Below, piece after piece: positions 20,798-31,106 of a DNA stretch of 64,000 bases (its first letter is position 1; every line of letters begins with the position of its first letter). The DNA is from Tranzscheliella williamsii (lineage: Eukaryota; Basidiomycota; Ustilaginomycetes; Ustilaginales; Ustilaginaceae), in assembly GCA_023212725.1 (NCBI GenBank), contig JALBYF010000006.1:186001-250000 (forward strand), read 5' to 3'. Below the pieces are notes generated by a model. That model saw nothing but the letters and a program-made list of their open reading frames with translations, searched no databases and was not told the DNA's origin. The translations under genes and the position numbers were made by a program.

Positions 20798-23251
20798 CTA
20801 GGCTGTGGCCTCGACGCCGGTGAGCTGTTCTGCGAGGGCGTCGGCGGCGTCGTAAGCCGGATGCTTTACGGGCTCGTAGCGGATGCCCTGGTTGTTGTGG
20901 ACGCGGATGGTGGCGGTGCAGGCTGCAAGCTCGGTGGAGTAAGCGCGTACGAAGGGGCCAACGAGGCGGAGGATGGTGTGTTTGTGGGCGGCTGTGGTGA
21001 GGCCGGATCGGCTGAGCAGGCGAGCGGGCGAGCAGAGGGTGAGCAGGTACGAGGTGCAGGCCGCAAGCCAGAAGTGGCAGACGGAGGGCAGGGCAGCCAG
21101 CCGGCCTACGAAGCCGGCTTGCGGCCGCATCAGCACGGCGAGCACGTCCATGCACGCGTTGCGCCGCGCGTCCGCGTGCGCAAAGTACCGCGCCAGCACA
21201 TCCCCACTGCCTTCCGCATCCCCCAGCGAGAGCATGTAGGCATAGGCAAGCCGGTAGTGCAGATCCACCGTCTCATCCAACAGCCCCGCCTCGCCGCCCG
21301 CCACATTAATGCGCAGCTTGGTTGCGCAGAAGCTGCCCGTAAGCTGCTCCACAAGCCGCTGCCGGCGCTCGGCGTGCTTCTCGTTTCTCGCCTGTGCCGA
21401 GAGATAGGCGGCCTTGGCGAAGAAGACGAGCGCCACGTCTTGCTTCGACACGCTGCCGGGCAAGGAAGGGCTCGACGTCGACGAGCCCTCGCTGAAGCTG
21501 TCCGCCAGAAGGATCGTCGCGTACTGTTCGGGGTCGGAAAGCTCGGTAATCGAGTCTTTGCCGTGGATCAGGCACTGGTGCAGCTCAGCGACGTAGGCGC
21601 TCAGCCAGACGCGCACCCGGTCGAGCATGCTGACGTGCCGCACCGGTGGGAGGATGGCCACGATTTCGCCGACCGTCGGCCCGGCGTGCGGCCCTTGCTC
21701 GTAGCTGCACCTTTCGCTCCACCAGCGTGCGGCCCTTGCCACCCTCCATGCGTCCTCGGAGCCTTCGTAGCTGCTCCAGATGCAAGCGCCGATCACCTCC
21801 TCGGTTCCTATGCCGCTCTCGGGATTGAATTCCTCCTCGAAGCGCGCGGGAAAGTAGGGTACACACCGCTCCAGCACATCTTTCCGGAGGTCAAGATGCT
21901 TGCCGCGGATATGAGGAGCCGCCGAATGAAGAGAGGCCGTGGACACGATGGCCGAGAGCAGCACCGGCGTCAGCTCGGCAGAGGCTGGGAAGTCCGGAAA
22001 GCCAAGCCCGATCGGCTCGAACCGCTTGGCGTATAGGGCAAAGAGGGCCCTCGCCTCGTGTGTGCTAAGCAGACCGAGCCGGATGGCATCTAGCCGTGGG
22101 TCATCACGTCCCAACGTCAGGTCCGGGTATCTATACTGACTTGGCCTTGTCAAAAGAGCCTTCTGAGGCCGAGGACAGTCTGGCGAGCGTGCGCGAATCC
22201 TGCTGCCTGGGAAAGGCAACGAGCCCCGCGATCTGATAGCTGCAACGACAGCCTGGCTATTGTCACCTTGCGGCGTTGACAGGTTGGTTGCATCTGCTTC
22301 ATCCTGCGCTAGCTCTCTCGGACCAGATGGAGGTTGGTACTCGGCAGTAGAAAGAGCCAAACCGTGCTCGGCAAAGCCATTCGCGTTGCCATAATGATGC
22401 CAATTCGAGCTGTGCGTTTCCGCCAAGGGGCCGTAGCTGAGAAGATGCGGGTCTCCCCTATGTATGGGCGCCCGATGCAAGGATGGAGGCCGAGACCAAG
22501 CGCTGGGTGGGGTGGACGGTCGCCGTGTCCCGTTCTGAGCTCGGAGGCGGGCATGAGCCTCGGGACGAGCGCCGGATGAAGTAGGGAAGTTGAAGTCCAA
22601 AGCCTCTGTATGCCGTGAGAGCATTGGATTCATTCGGGCACGAGATTGCGGCCTATCCTCCAAAGCAGTTCCATCTGGATCACTGTCTTGCTGCATCGTC
22701 ACTGAATTTGCAAGTGGCGTTTCCGTATCGTCCGGAGGCTGACTTGCGCGTCCATAATGTGCGGAAGTAGATTCACGTCCTTGGTGCTCGCTTGACCTCG
22801 TTGCAGCCCTGTAGGCGGACGGCGAGCTGAGATCGCCCGCTCCAGCGACGAGGTCTTCCTCTACCGCCTTTCTTTTCAGCTGTGGCCGGGGAAGATGGTC
22901 CTGCTGGACTAGCGAGTTGATCGCTTCCACGAGCTTTCCGAGCGTCTCGTCCGTCTTGACGCGCCATTCGTCGTGGGCATAGCTTTGGCCTTCACGTGGC
23001 TTGAAAGTACATTCGTATCCGCCGTTCCGACAGCGCTTGCACGGCGAGGTGCCGTCGTGCTGACACCTGACTTTGGACCTCCTGCAGCTGAGACACGCGC
23101 CCAGGGGCTTCCGTGTGCCTAGGAGCTCTTCCCTCTGCGACCCGGCTACGCCCTCACCGCTGCTGCCGAGATGCGCAGCGGATGCGGAGGAGTTGGAGGA
23201 GAACGATGCAGAGCGGCGGTCGTCTTGGTGCTGGCTATACGGCATCATCAT
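20798..23251 (-). CDS. Zn2Cys6 binuclear-cluster transcription factor
   Basis: This is an intron-free 817-residue protein. The DNA-binding domain is at residues 53-81, with cysteines 53, 56, 63, 71, 74 and 81 (CLSCRRSKVRCQHDGTSP then CKRCRNGGYEC). A short basic linker and a likely coiled segment (TLGKLVEAINSLVQ) follow. The middle is disordered and Pro/Ser-rich. The C-terminal half (about residues 370-800) is helical and matches the general fungal transcription factor middle-homology layout (LFALYAKRFEPIGLGFPDF; RAARWWSERC). Such proteins bind CGG/CCG triplets. Being inside the GlcNAc cluster, convergent with NAG1 and divergent from the phosphomutase, it is the obvious candidate pathway regulator, though nothing in sequence proves its targets. 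Confidence 0.9.
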   Translation of the reverse strand: MMMPYSQHQDDRRSASFSSNSSASAAHLGSSGEGVAGSQREELLGTRKPLGACLSCRRSKVRCQHDGTSPCKRCRNGGYECTFKPREGQSYAHDEWRVKTDETLGKLVEAINSLVQQDHLPRPQLKRKAVEEDLVAGAGDLSSPSAYRAATRSSEHQGRESTSAHYGRASQPPDDTETPLANSVTMQQDSDPDGTALEDRPQSRARMNPMLSRHTEALDFNFPTSSGARPEAHARLRAQNGTRRPSTPPSAWSRPPSLHRAPIHRGDPHLLSYGPLAETHSSNWHHYGNANGFAEHGLALSTAEYQPPSGPRELAQDEADATNLSTPQGDNSQAVVAAIRSRGSLPFPGSRIRARSPDCPRPQKALLTRPSQYRYPDLTLGRDDPRLDAIRLGLLSTHEARALFALYAKRFEPIGLGFPDFPASAELTPVLLSAIVSTASLHSAAPHIRGKHLDLRKDVLERCVPYFPARFEEEFNPESGIGTEEVIGACIWSSYEGSEDAWRVARAARWWSERCSYEQGPHAGPTVGEIVAILPPVRHVSMLDRVRVWLSAYVAELHQCLIHGKDSITELSDPEQYATILLADSFSEGSSTSSPSLPGSVSKQDVALVFFAKAAYLSAQARNEKHAERRQRLVEQLTGSFCATKLRINVAGGEAGLLDETVDLHYRLAYAYMLSLGDAEGSGDVLARYFAHADARRNACMDVLAVLMRPQAGFVGRLAALPSVCHFWLAACTSYLLTLCSPARLLSRSGLTTAAHKHTILRLVGPFVRAYSTELAACTATIRVHNNQGIRYEPVKHPAYDAADALAEQLTGVEATA

Positions 23252-23760
23252 CTACTGGCATTCGCTGTGCCGGAGAAGGACATCGCATCGAGGCTGGGAA
23301 GCAAGTCTGTCACAATCACAATGGACCCCAACGAAGAGGTGAGTGAAGCCAATTGCTTCGAGCTACCGATGCACTGAGCTCAATCCAGCGGTGCTTGTCC
23401 GCGCGCCAAAGAGCAGGCCAGATGAAAGGGTCAATGTGAGTGTGAGTGCAAGCCGAGGCTTGAGAGAGGTTGCTACAAGAGCGCGGGCAATCGTACCTGA
23501 GAGATACGGTTGCGCTTGCATGTGGGGAAGCGCGGCGAAACTGCCGAAATTGGAGGCGCATGTTAAGCCGACGATGCTGGTGGGGCCGGTCTTAACAATG
23601 CTATTTTCGCCGGCCATCTCCGAGAAAGGATCGACACTCACACTCACACTCACCGTGCTGATGGACTGCAGCGGCAGTGCTCATACTTTGATCGCAAGGA
23701 GTCAGTTCCTTTGCTTAGTACTGCATACCCTCTGCTCTACCATTATCACTAAGCCTCAAG
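23252..23760. promoter_or_regulatory. divergent promoter region between the Zn2Cys6 factor and PGM2-type gene
   Basis: It contains the 11-mer ACAATCACAAT at 23312-23322, 61 bp upstream of the regulator start. It also has GTGAGTGTGAGTG at 23436-23448 and the complementary CACTCACACTCAC array at 23635-23653. These arms could pair across about 190 bp. No gene is seen. Confidence 0.5.
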
Positions 23761-25762
23761 ATGGCAGCTGATCTATCTGTCCAGGCCAAAGCTTGGCTCG
23801 AAAAGGACCCCGATCCGGCAACCAAGGAGCAGCTGGCTCGCTTTATCGACCAGAACGACACCAAGCAGCTGCAGTCTAGCTTCAATGGCCGCCTCGAGTT
23901 TGGAACGGCAGGCCTACGCGGTGTCATGGGTGTCGGCCCCAGCAAGATGAACGTATGTGTTTGAGATTGCTGCGCTGTACGTGAAACCCAGCTAACCTTT
24001 TGATTTGTTCTGATGTAGCTGCTTACTGTCTTGGAGACGACGGCTGGGCTGGCTGAGTATCTCCTGCGCACCGATAAGGACAAGGCCGTCAGCAAAGGAG
24101 TTGCGATCGCCTTTGATGGCCGGTTCGGCAGCCGCGACTTTGCCTATGCCTCGGCGCAGCATTTCGCCCACAGGGGCATTCCGTCCAGCATCTATCCCAC
24201 CCCTACCCCCACCCCCATGTGCGGATACGCCGTAAAGAAGCTCGGCCTGGCGGGCGGGATCGTAGTCACCGCGAGCCACAACCCCAAGGAATACAATGGC
24301 TACAAAGTGTACGGCCCAGCGGGAACGCAGATCAACACGCCTGTAGACGGCCAGATCGCTGACGAGATCCTCAAAATCGCAGAGCAGACCCAGGCCCCAA
24401 CCCTCAAGGACCTCGAACAGTGCAAGAAGGACGGCCAGCTAAAGGAGTTCGGAGATGAAATGTTGACCGCCTATGTTACAGACGTCCAGAAGCTAGGAAT
24501 GTTCAAGGCCCAGCCGGCAAAGGGCGGAGAGGCGCCCATTACGGTAGCCTACAGCCCTCTGCACGGCGTTGGCGCTGCTTCCATTGAACGTCTCTCCAAG
24601 CAGGTCGCCGGCCTGACCGAAGGGACCAACTTCTGGATTTCGGCGGAACAGCGAGAACCTGATGGCGCATTCCCAACACTCGAGTTTCCCAGTACGTACA
24701 CGGACTAAGCTTTGATCCTCCGCGACGACCGACGGCATGGCACTTCGGATTGTTGACCTTTTACATCGCCTGCATTGTTCAGATCCTGAGGAACTGTCGA
24801 CGCTAGAGTTGGTACACAAGCTGTCGGATGAGCACAAAACCGGCCTGGCCATCGTCAACGACCCCGACGCGGACCGTCTAGCTGTTTCGGCCAGAGACAG
24901 GGACGGCCACCTGCGCGCATTTACCGGAGACCAGCTTGGCACTCTGTTTGGTGATGAGATCCTGCGTCGGTCTCACCAGGCCCAGGGCAAAGGGCTGTGG
25001 ACGCTGAGCACCATCGTCTCGAGCCGTCTGTTGGCCAGGCTGTCGCAGCATTGGGGAGGCAAGCATGTCGAGACGCTGACGGGATTCAAGTGGCTCGGCA
25101 ATGTAGCGCGGGGTATCGAGGCGCGTGAAGGCCCTGGCTCTTTCGGATTTGGCTACGAAGAGGCGCTGGGCTACATGGCGGCCAGCTCCGTGTGGGACAA
25201 GGACGGACTGTCATCCTACCTTCTCATCCTTTCGCTAGCCTTTGAGCTGGCCAGGGAAGGCAAGACGCTGTGGGATCGCCTCGAGGAGATTCATGGCCTG
25301 GTCGGGCTTTCGGTGACCATGCAAAAGATCATCAAGCTGGGCCCTACGATGAAGGGCACAGACGTGATGGCTAAGCTGCGCGCCGAACTCGCCTCCGGTA
25401 AGAGCCGCGTGGAGCAGGCCGGTAAAACCTTCACCTTTAGCCTGGTGGATGATCTGCAAGCGCGGCCTGCCTACGACGAAGCCAAAGCAGAGGCGGGTGA
25501 CGTAAGCATACCGAGGAACGACGTGCTGCGATTCTACGTTCCGCCTAGCCACGTCGACACATCCCGCCAGCGTCAGAGGGAAGAAATCATGCTCGCCGAC
25601 ATCCGGGTCATCGTGCGGCCCTCTGGCACAGAGCCCAAGGTCAAGGTCTACACCGAGGCTCTGGGCCAGTTCCGCGAGCGAGAATCCTACCCGGACGCGG
25701 TGAAACGTGTCACGGCCGAACTCGAGGAGGTGGTCAGCGCTTTCTGGTCCTGGATGAGCTGA
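23761..25762 (+). CDS. PGM2: phosphoglucomutase-2 / phosphopentomutase family
   Basis: Exons 23761-23952, 24019-24691 and 24783-25762 give 614 residues, with all splice phases consistent. The active-site phosphoserine block is VTASHNPKEYNGYKVY (Ser150). The metal loop is NDPDADRLAV, restored by intron 2 removal just upstream (EFPNPEE). The sugar-specificity loop is TGFKWLGNVARGI, and the phosphate-binding block is VRPSGTEPKVKVYTE. The FGTAGLRGVMG start and FKWLGN loop place it with mammalian PGM2 / yeast PGM3 (phosphopentomutase) rather than classical PGM1 or the GlcNAc-phosphate mutase family. It interconverts ribose or hexose 1- and 6(5)-phosphates. Whether it serves GlcNAc use or is a chance neighbour is not clear. 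Confidence 0.92.
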
Positions 25763-26273
25763 TAAGCCATGCATCGTGCACGCTTTGCACAGGACCCCCC
25801 CCATCGACTGTTCTCTGGCCAATACACACAACAACCATCACACTGAAACGTCGACTACGGTTCATCACAGCGAGGCGTGCTGGCATGTGTGGTTGAGCAG
25901 GCGGTGAAACTTCAGGAAAGGATGTTAGGTTGAGAATACCCCATTTATACATGTTAGATCGACGTTAACGATTCCGGTGATTAATTTGGCTGTTAAGGCT
26001 TGTGAAGGTTGGCGGGGCATTCACATTGCCACCCGCAGAAGATGCGCGTGAGAAAGCTGGTAACCCCACCGCAACGTCACTTGGCTGCGTAGAGGCGATG
26101 TAGATCCAGCTCAGCCGACGAAATCTTGGGCCCAGACATCCGACCTAGCCATCATCTACCTTGCCATTTCGAAGCGCAGTCACCGAGGTGAACGGAGATG
26201 TGAAAACTTTTGAGTCCCCACGCCTATCCTACTCTTGCTACCACGATCATCTCGTCGAAGTTGGCACGCAAAG
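25763..26273. other. intergenic region, no gene seen
   Basis: The 3' flank of the phosphomutase gene and the promoter of the lipase gene. It is moderately AT-rich around 25940-26010. No convincing frame or repeat. Confidence 0.45.
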
Positions 26274-28865
26274 ATGGCTACCGATCCACCGGGCTCTTAC
26301 GACGACGTTTCGGTCGCCGACAGTGCAGATCCAACCATGCCCACTCTGGCACCATCCACGAACGAGGGTACGAGCATAGACAGTGGGGCTATTCTGGCGG
26401 AACAAAAGTCTGCCGAGGAGGACGAAGAGGAGAAAGAAGAGGCAAAGAGCCTGAGCGAGGCTGCTCTGTCTATCCCCGACTCGGAAGCAGGAGACGTGGC
26501 CTCTTCGAGCGACGGTCAGCAAGTCGTGGCCTCGGATTCGGGTCATGCCGGTGTTGTTGCCCATCCTCCTACGACCGACTGGCAGGGTCTGCTCGGCCAT
26601 TCGGCGTCCGGTGCAGGCGCTGCCACCGCCGCCACGTCCGCCTACTTCAACTTTGCCAAGATGGCCACCTCGTTCGGCCTCAATGTCGCCAAGCGCGTCA
26701 CTCAGGGTGTCGTAGCTGTGCCCACCTTCCTCGCGGATGGCGCCCTGACGGGCACCGCCCCGGGCGTTGGCAACAACACCCCGTCGATTGCCAAGGTGGC
26801 GCATTCCGGCATCGCCAGCTTCTTCGATACCATCTCTCTGCTTGCTGTCGGAGGCATCGACCTGACCAGTGCCGTCACCAGTGCTGGGCTCGGCGCCGTC
26901 GGCTCCGGATGCGAGGGTGTCCGTCGCGCTCTAGGCTCCGAAGTACTCCGCAGTCTAGCAGAGTTTTCCCGGCTCGTCAAGCGAGAATGGGCGGTAGAGG
27001 ACGACTCGCTGCCCCCGGGCGGCATCCCCGGATACTCCCTCATCGGCATTACCAAAGCCCTCTCCACCTGGGTCTCCATCCAGCTGGTCACGCGGCGATT
27101 CCAAGAGGCTAGGATGTTGCAGGGCCTCGAAGAAATTGATCTGGCCAAGTTGAAAGAGGATGTGGACTCTCTCCGGCATTCCCATCACGTCGACACTGCT
27201 AGCGCAAATGCTGTTGCCCTTACTGCTCACAGGGCTGGAGAGGGCGCAGCCACACAGGCCTCGAATGACGTCCGCATCACCTCCTCCAACCCAATGCAGG
27301 GCTACTCGGGCAACGTCATCGGCGCCGAGATCGGTACCAAAGCGGGCTCGAGCCATCGTCTTCCCGGCTCGACGCACTCGGACGAACCGGCACGGCCATT
27401 GACAGATGCCGAAGCCGTGCACAATCTGCAGCGATACTCAAAGCTCGTCTTGGGCGTCTACGGCGGCATGGCTCTGTATTGGCTTAAAGGCATCCCGGAA
27501 CAGGTCAAAAGCGCTCGGACCGCAGCACAGGCGCGGTCCCAGCCCAATGAAATTGTCTTTTCAGCTGAAGAAGAGTTTATGCGCCAAGATCAGGCCGAGT
27601 TCCTCGAAGCCGCTGCGCAGATGGAACTGCAAGACGAAGAGGGAGACACCAACACGGGACTCGAAAACGGCCAGGCGCGGACAGAGCCTGCGTCCGGAAA
27701 CCCAGTGCCAGCTGACTCGTACAACCTCTGGGATGTGATTTCCGGGACCCACGACAACGACCTTTTCCACCACACTGCCAGCCTCGACAAAGGCACTGCA
27801 ATGGAGGGACGCTACGTCGAGGATAACCGAGAGCTGGCGGGACGAGCAAATCCGATGGACGAGAAAGCCAAGCCGAGCAAGCCGCGCTTCTACGTCGTCA
27901 CTGATCATCTGCGCAAGACCATCATCCTCGTGCTGCGCGGTACGCTTTCGGTCGGTGATGTTGCCGCCGACCTGACGTGCGAGAGTGTGCCCTTTATCTT
28001 CGATGCCGAGGTCTTGTCGAATCTGTCCAAGCGGCCAAGTGCAGCGACGCCCGCGGGCCTGCCGAAGCGGTTTGTCGACGAGGAGGGCGAGTATCTGTGC
28101 CACGAGGGCATGTACATCACTGCCAAAGAGATCGGCTCGCGCGGCCGGTCGGTCCACCGGAGCGTAGCCACGGCGCTGGCAGGCAACGAGGGCTACTCGA
28201 TCGACATTACCGGCCACTCGCTGGGTGCGGGTGTAGCGGCGGTGCTGGCGATGATGTGGGCGGACCCGGTCACGGGGCTGACGACCAGGTCGTCGGGGCT
28301 GCCTGCGGGGCGGCGGCTGCACGCGTACTGCTTCGGAGTGCCGTGCGTGACCAACGAGGCGCTCGGCCAGCGGCTGGGGGGGATCATCACCTCGTACACG
28401 TTCTCCTACGACCTGATCTGCCGGCTGTCGCTGGGGGCGATCCAGGACATCCGCAACGCATGTGCCTGGCTCTGCTTCCAGGACCGCGAGGCGGGACACG
28501 GCCCGGGGACGATGAACGTGCTCATGCGCCGCGCGTTCGACTACCAGGCTGGCCGGCTCGACGCCGACGAGGCCGCCGCGGTCGAGTCCGAGCTGCTCGT
28601 CCTGCGCAAGACGCTCGAGGCCAACATGCACAACACCCACCTCTTCCCCCCGGGCAAGGTCCTCTACTCGCTGCGCGCCGGCGACGACCTCCTCCCGCCG
28701 CCCGCACCCGCTCAGCCGCCCCCGCGCCCGCACAGGCTCTTCTCCGTCCGACCCGACCGCGACGCCCTCCGCAACGTCTACGGCCAGATCGTCTTCTCCC
28801 GCAACATGCTCTCTTGCCACATGCCCAACGTCTACGACGACATGCTCCACTCCCTCGCGCGGTAA
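26274..28865 (+). CDS. class 3 lipase / sn-1-specific diacylglycerol lipase-like protein
   Basis: This is an intron-free 863-residue protein starting at MATDPPGSYDD (26274). The upstream in-frame extension is ignored. The first 120 residues are acidic and disordered. Residues 120-260 are Ala/Gly-rich hydrophobic segments that may be membrane-associated. The hydrolase domain runs from about residue 545, beginning with RFYVVTDHLRKTIILVLRG, the lipase-3 opening strand. The nucleophile elbow is GHSLGAG with Ser649, followed by HAYCFGVPCV and a region fitting the Asp/His of the triad. The combination of membrane segments, a lipase-3 domain and large inserts resembles fungal diacylglycerol lipases that make monoacylglycerol and free fatty acid. 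The substrate is unproven. It separates GIG2 from the rest of the GlcNAc genes. Confidence 0.85.
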   Translation: MATDPPGSYDDVSVADSADPTMPTLAPSTNEGTSIDSGAILAEQKSAEEDEEEKEEAKSLSEAALSIPDSEAGDVASSSDGQQVVASDSGHAGVVAHPPTTDWQGLLGHSASGAGAATAATSAYFNFAKMATSFGLNVAKRVTQGVVAVPTFLADGALTGTAPGVGNNTPSIAKVAHSGIASFFDTISLLAVGGIDLTSAVTSAGLGAVGSGCEGVRRALGSEVLRSLAEFSRLVKREWAVEDDSLPPGGIPGYSLIGITKALSTWVSIQLVTRRFQEARMLQGLEEIDLAKLKEDVDSLRHSHHVDTASANAVALTAHRAGEGAATQASNDVRITSSNPMQGYSGNVIGAEIGTKAGSSHRLPGSTHSDEPARPLTDAEAVHNLQRYSKLVLGVYGGMALYWLKGIPEQVKSARTAAQARSQPNEIVFSAEEEFMRQDQAEFLEAAAQMELQDEEGDTNTGLENGQARTEPASGNPVPADSYNLWDVISGTHDNDLFHHTASLDKGTAMEGRYVEDNRELAGRANPMDEKAKPSKPRFYVVTDHLRKTIILVLRGTLSVGDVAADLTCESVPFIFDAEVLSNLSKRPSAATPAGLPKRFVDEEGEYLCHEGMYITAKEIGSRGRSVHRSVATALAGNEGYSIDITGHSLGAGVAAVLAMMWADPVTGLTTRSSGLPAGRRLHAYCFGVPCVTNEALGQRLGGIITSYTFSYDLICRLSLGAIQDIRNACAWLCFQDREAGHGPGTMNVLMRRAFDYQAGRLDADEAAAVESELLVLRKTLEANMHNTHLFPPGKVLYSLRAGDDLLPPPAPAQPPPRPHRLFSVRPDRDALRNVYGQIVFSRNMLSCHMPNVYDDMLHSLAR

Positions 28866-28954
28866 CCCGCCGCCATCCCCATCCTGTACTTTACCTGCTC
28901 CACAGTACTCCACACAGGCAATTCGAAGCGCTGCTACGGCATGACTTGGTTGCG

Positions 28955-30529
28955 TTAGTGGTGCAGGGGCTCGAGCTGGGCGTTGCACCAGCGGAGCAGC
29001 TCGGCCTCGGCGGGGGGCGTGGCGGCGGGGATGTCGAAGGGGAGGAGGCCGAGGGCGCTGCGTGCGTCGGGGGGGTGGACGTCGGCGGGGCGCGCGCGGT
29101 CGGGGAAGGCGGCCTCGCCGGGCCCGCCGGGGAAGTCGGGCGGCGGGGTGCCGGCGGCGAAGGCGCGCTTCTGGCGGAGGATATACTGCCAGTTGTGCGC
29201 GGTGGTGGGGATGGCGGGGATGTAGAAAACCGAGCTGTCTGCGTGTCCGGCATGGGAGCCTTCGACGGCGTGGACAGCGTCGCAGTGCCAGAGAACCATG
29301 TCGCCGGGGGCGACGTGGGGGATGCTGGTCATGGTGCGGTCGAGCTGGAGGTGGGGGTGGGTGGTGTTGTCGAGCTCGAGGTTGTGGCCGAGCGAGCAGC
29401 CGGGGAAGCGGTGGGAGGGGTCGAGGCACCAGTTGGCGGGGGCTAGGAAGGCGGAGTCGGAGGGGCAGGCGGCGCGGGTGCGGCGCGGGTGGAAGAAGGG
29501 GCGGAGGATGATGTAGGCGGTGGCTTCGCGGAGGAAGGGGAGGATGCGGAGGGTGCCCTGGTTGGCGCGGGTCGTGGAGAGCGAGAGCCAGCCCTGGAGG
29601 GGGCGGAACACCCCGCACTGGCCCGGCCCGCCGTACATGTCGGTGCGCGCGTGCAGGCGGGCGTCGGCTGGGCCTAGCGACCAGGGGTCGTGGGCGCGCC
29701 AGCTGGGTCCGGCGAGGATGTGATGCCAGAGGGAGCGGAAGCGGGCGCACTCCCATCGCTCGATGCCGCCGCCGTCGACGTGGGCGCCGAGCGCGAAGCG
29801 TGCATCGCCCGGGTGGCGGATACGAACGCGGTCGACATAGGTCAGCGGCCGCGAGAGCGCCACACCACCGCCCGCGCTGTCGGCGGCTTCGTGGAAGAGG
29901 CCCAGCAAGGCGCGCGACGCCGCGAGCACGTTGGGGTGCGCGCGCGCCGCCACCTGCGCGCGCGACCAGTACACCTCCCACACCTGCGGATCGTCGGCAG
30001 GAAACCCCTTGGCCCCGTTCGTCGCCGCGTACGCCCCCACCGCCGCCGCATACCCCTCCGCCTCCGCCGCCGGCACCACCCCCCGCACCACCACCACCCC
30101 CCGCTCCCGTACCGCCCCCACCGTCGCCGCATCCGCCCACCCCTCCACCCCCTCGTGCGCCCGTCCAGCACCCAAAAATTCCACCTCGGGAATACAACCC
30201 CCACCGCGCTCCGCCACCTCGGCCACCCGCTCCTCCAGCGCCGCCAACACGGACTCCCACGCGCGCGTCAACTGCGCCGCGTGCGACTCGGTCCCCATCA
30301 GCTCGCGCTTCAGCGCCGCAAACCGTTCCGGCAGCGCATCTTCCAAGCTCCCGCCGGAGAGCGAAGCAAATACCGATGCGATCGTGCCCTCCTCCTTGCC
30401 CTCGTTCCGTGTCGGTGTCGGGGCCGCGGTGGCAAGCGTAGCGTTGTGGCGCCGGAGCACGGCGCTGCCCGTAGGATACCGGCCAAATACGCCTGTCACG
30501 GCGCGCGAAACCAGCCGTCTTGCTATCAT
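28955..30529 (-). CDS. GIG2: DUF1479 (Gig2-like) 2-oxoglutarate/Fe(II) oxygenase-fold protein
   Basis: The 524-residue protein starts at MIARRLVSRAVTG (30529), 62 bp inside a TATATAG element. An earlier in-frame codon at 30568 is not needed. The N-terminus is Arg/Ser/Ala-rich like a mitochondrial presequence. Family landmarks as I recall them are DDPQVWEVYWSRAQVAAR, a jelly-roll Fe site with HVDGGGIERW (His-x-Asp) and MVLWHCDAVHAVEGSH (distal His), LQGWLSLSTTRANQGTLRI and FYIPAIP near the end. DUF1479 includes Candida albicans GIG2, a GlcNAc-induced gene, and bacterial YbiU. The catalytic reaction is not established. Its proximity to a GIG1 homologue and the GlcNAc enzymes supports a role in amino-sugar metabolism. 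The coding strand is G-rich in its 5' half and C-rich in its 3' half. Confidence 0.83.
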   Translation of the reverse strand: MIARRLVSRAVTGVFGRYPTGSAVLRRHNATLATAAPTPTRNEGKEEGTIASVFASLSGGSLEDALPERFAALKRELMGTESHAAQLTRAWESVLAALEERVAEVAERGGGCIPEVEFLGAGRAHEGVEGWADAATVGAVRERGVVVVRGVVPAAEAEGYAAAVGAYAATNGAKGFPADDPQVWEVYWSRAQVAARAHPNVLAASRALLGLFHEAADSAGGGVALSRPLTYVDRVRIRHPGDARFALGAHVDGGGIERWECARFRSLWHHILAGPSWRAHDPWSLGPADARLHARTDMYGGPGQCGVFRPLQGWLSLSTTRANQGTLRILPFLREATAYIILRPFFHPRRTRAACPSDSAFLAPANWCLDPSHRFPGCSLGHNLELDNTTHPHLQLDRTMTSIPHVAPGDMVLWHCDAVHAVEGSHAGHADSSVFYIPAIPTTAHNWQYILRQKRAFAAGTPPPDFPGGPGEAAFPDRARPADVHPPDARSALGLLPFDIPAATPPAEAELLRWCNAQLEPLHH

Positions 30530-31106
30530 GGTCCTGCGATCCGTCGAGCGAGTGGCCTGCGGAGCCAAGGCACGCCTGCCAGGCTTGTGGCTATATAGGC
30601 AGCAGCGCCCGTAGAGGACCGCAGGCTACGCGCCATCTGTCCGCCCCGGTACAGCAGTGTGAGCTGCTGACCACGGCGGGCCAGGCGGCGAAATGGGCCG
30701 ATACCATCCCCGCCACGGCCATCGTCCTCTCGCACACCGAGCGTCGGCGCATTTAGACGCCGAGCGCGCCGTTGCCACCCCAGCATCAAGACACGCGACC
30801 CTGCCCGCGCCCAGCATCACCCACAGATTGTCGCAGCGCATGTACCCCGGTCGCAGGCAGCAGGCAGTGTCCACCGAGATGGATCCTGCGCCACGTCCAT
30901 CTACGCATCCCTCACTGTCCAAGTCAACAAAAGCGAATGCATAACGATTTTCGATGCCGAGGCCCCGCTGACCATAGGCTAGAGGATCGGTGGCGGACAT
31001 GCGCGGCGTGGCGTCGCTCCCGTTGAAGCGGATGTTTCCTTGTTTCCGCAGCCTGCGTCGGTGAAGGGGAAAGCGAGAGCATACAAACGGACGGCGGGGC
31101 GAGGGG
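30530..31106. other. intergenic region upstream of GIG2 / 3' of P450
   Basis: No gene is supported. It contains the GIG2 TATA element near its left end and the P450 3' flank on its right. Confidence 0.45.
30591..30598 (-). promoter_or_regulatory. TATA box of GIG2 homologue
   Basis: CTATATAG, self-complementary, lies about 62 bp upstream of the chosen GIG2 ATG on the minus strand. Confidence 0.5.

Noticed and set aside
27561..30260. 899-codon minus-strand ORF
   Set aside because: Spans the antisense of the lipase and an off-frame of GIG2. Extreme Arg/Pro/Gly composition and no domains.
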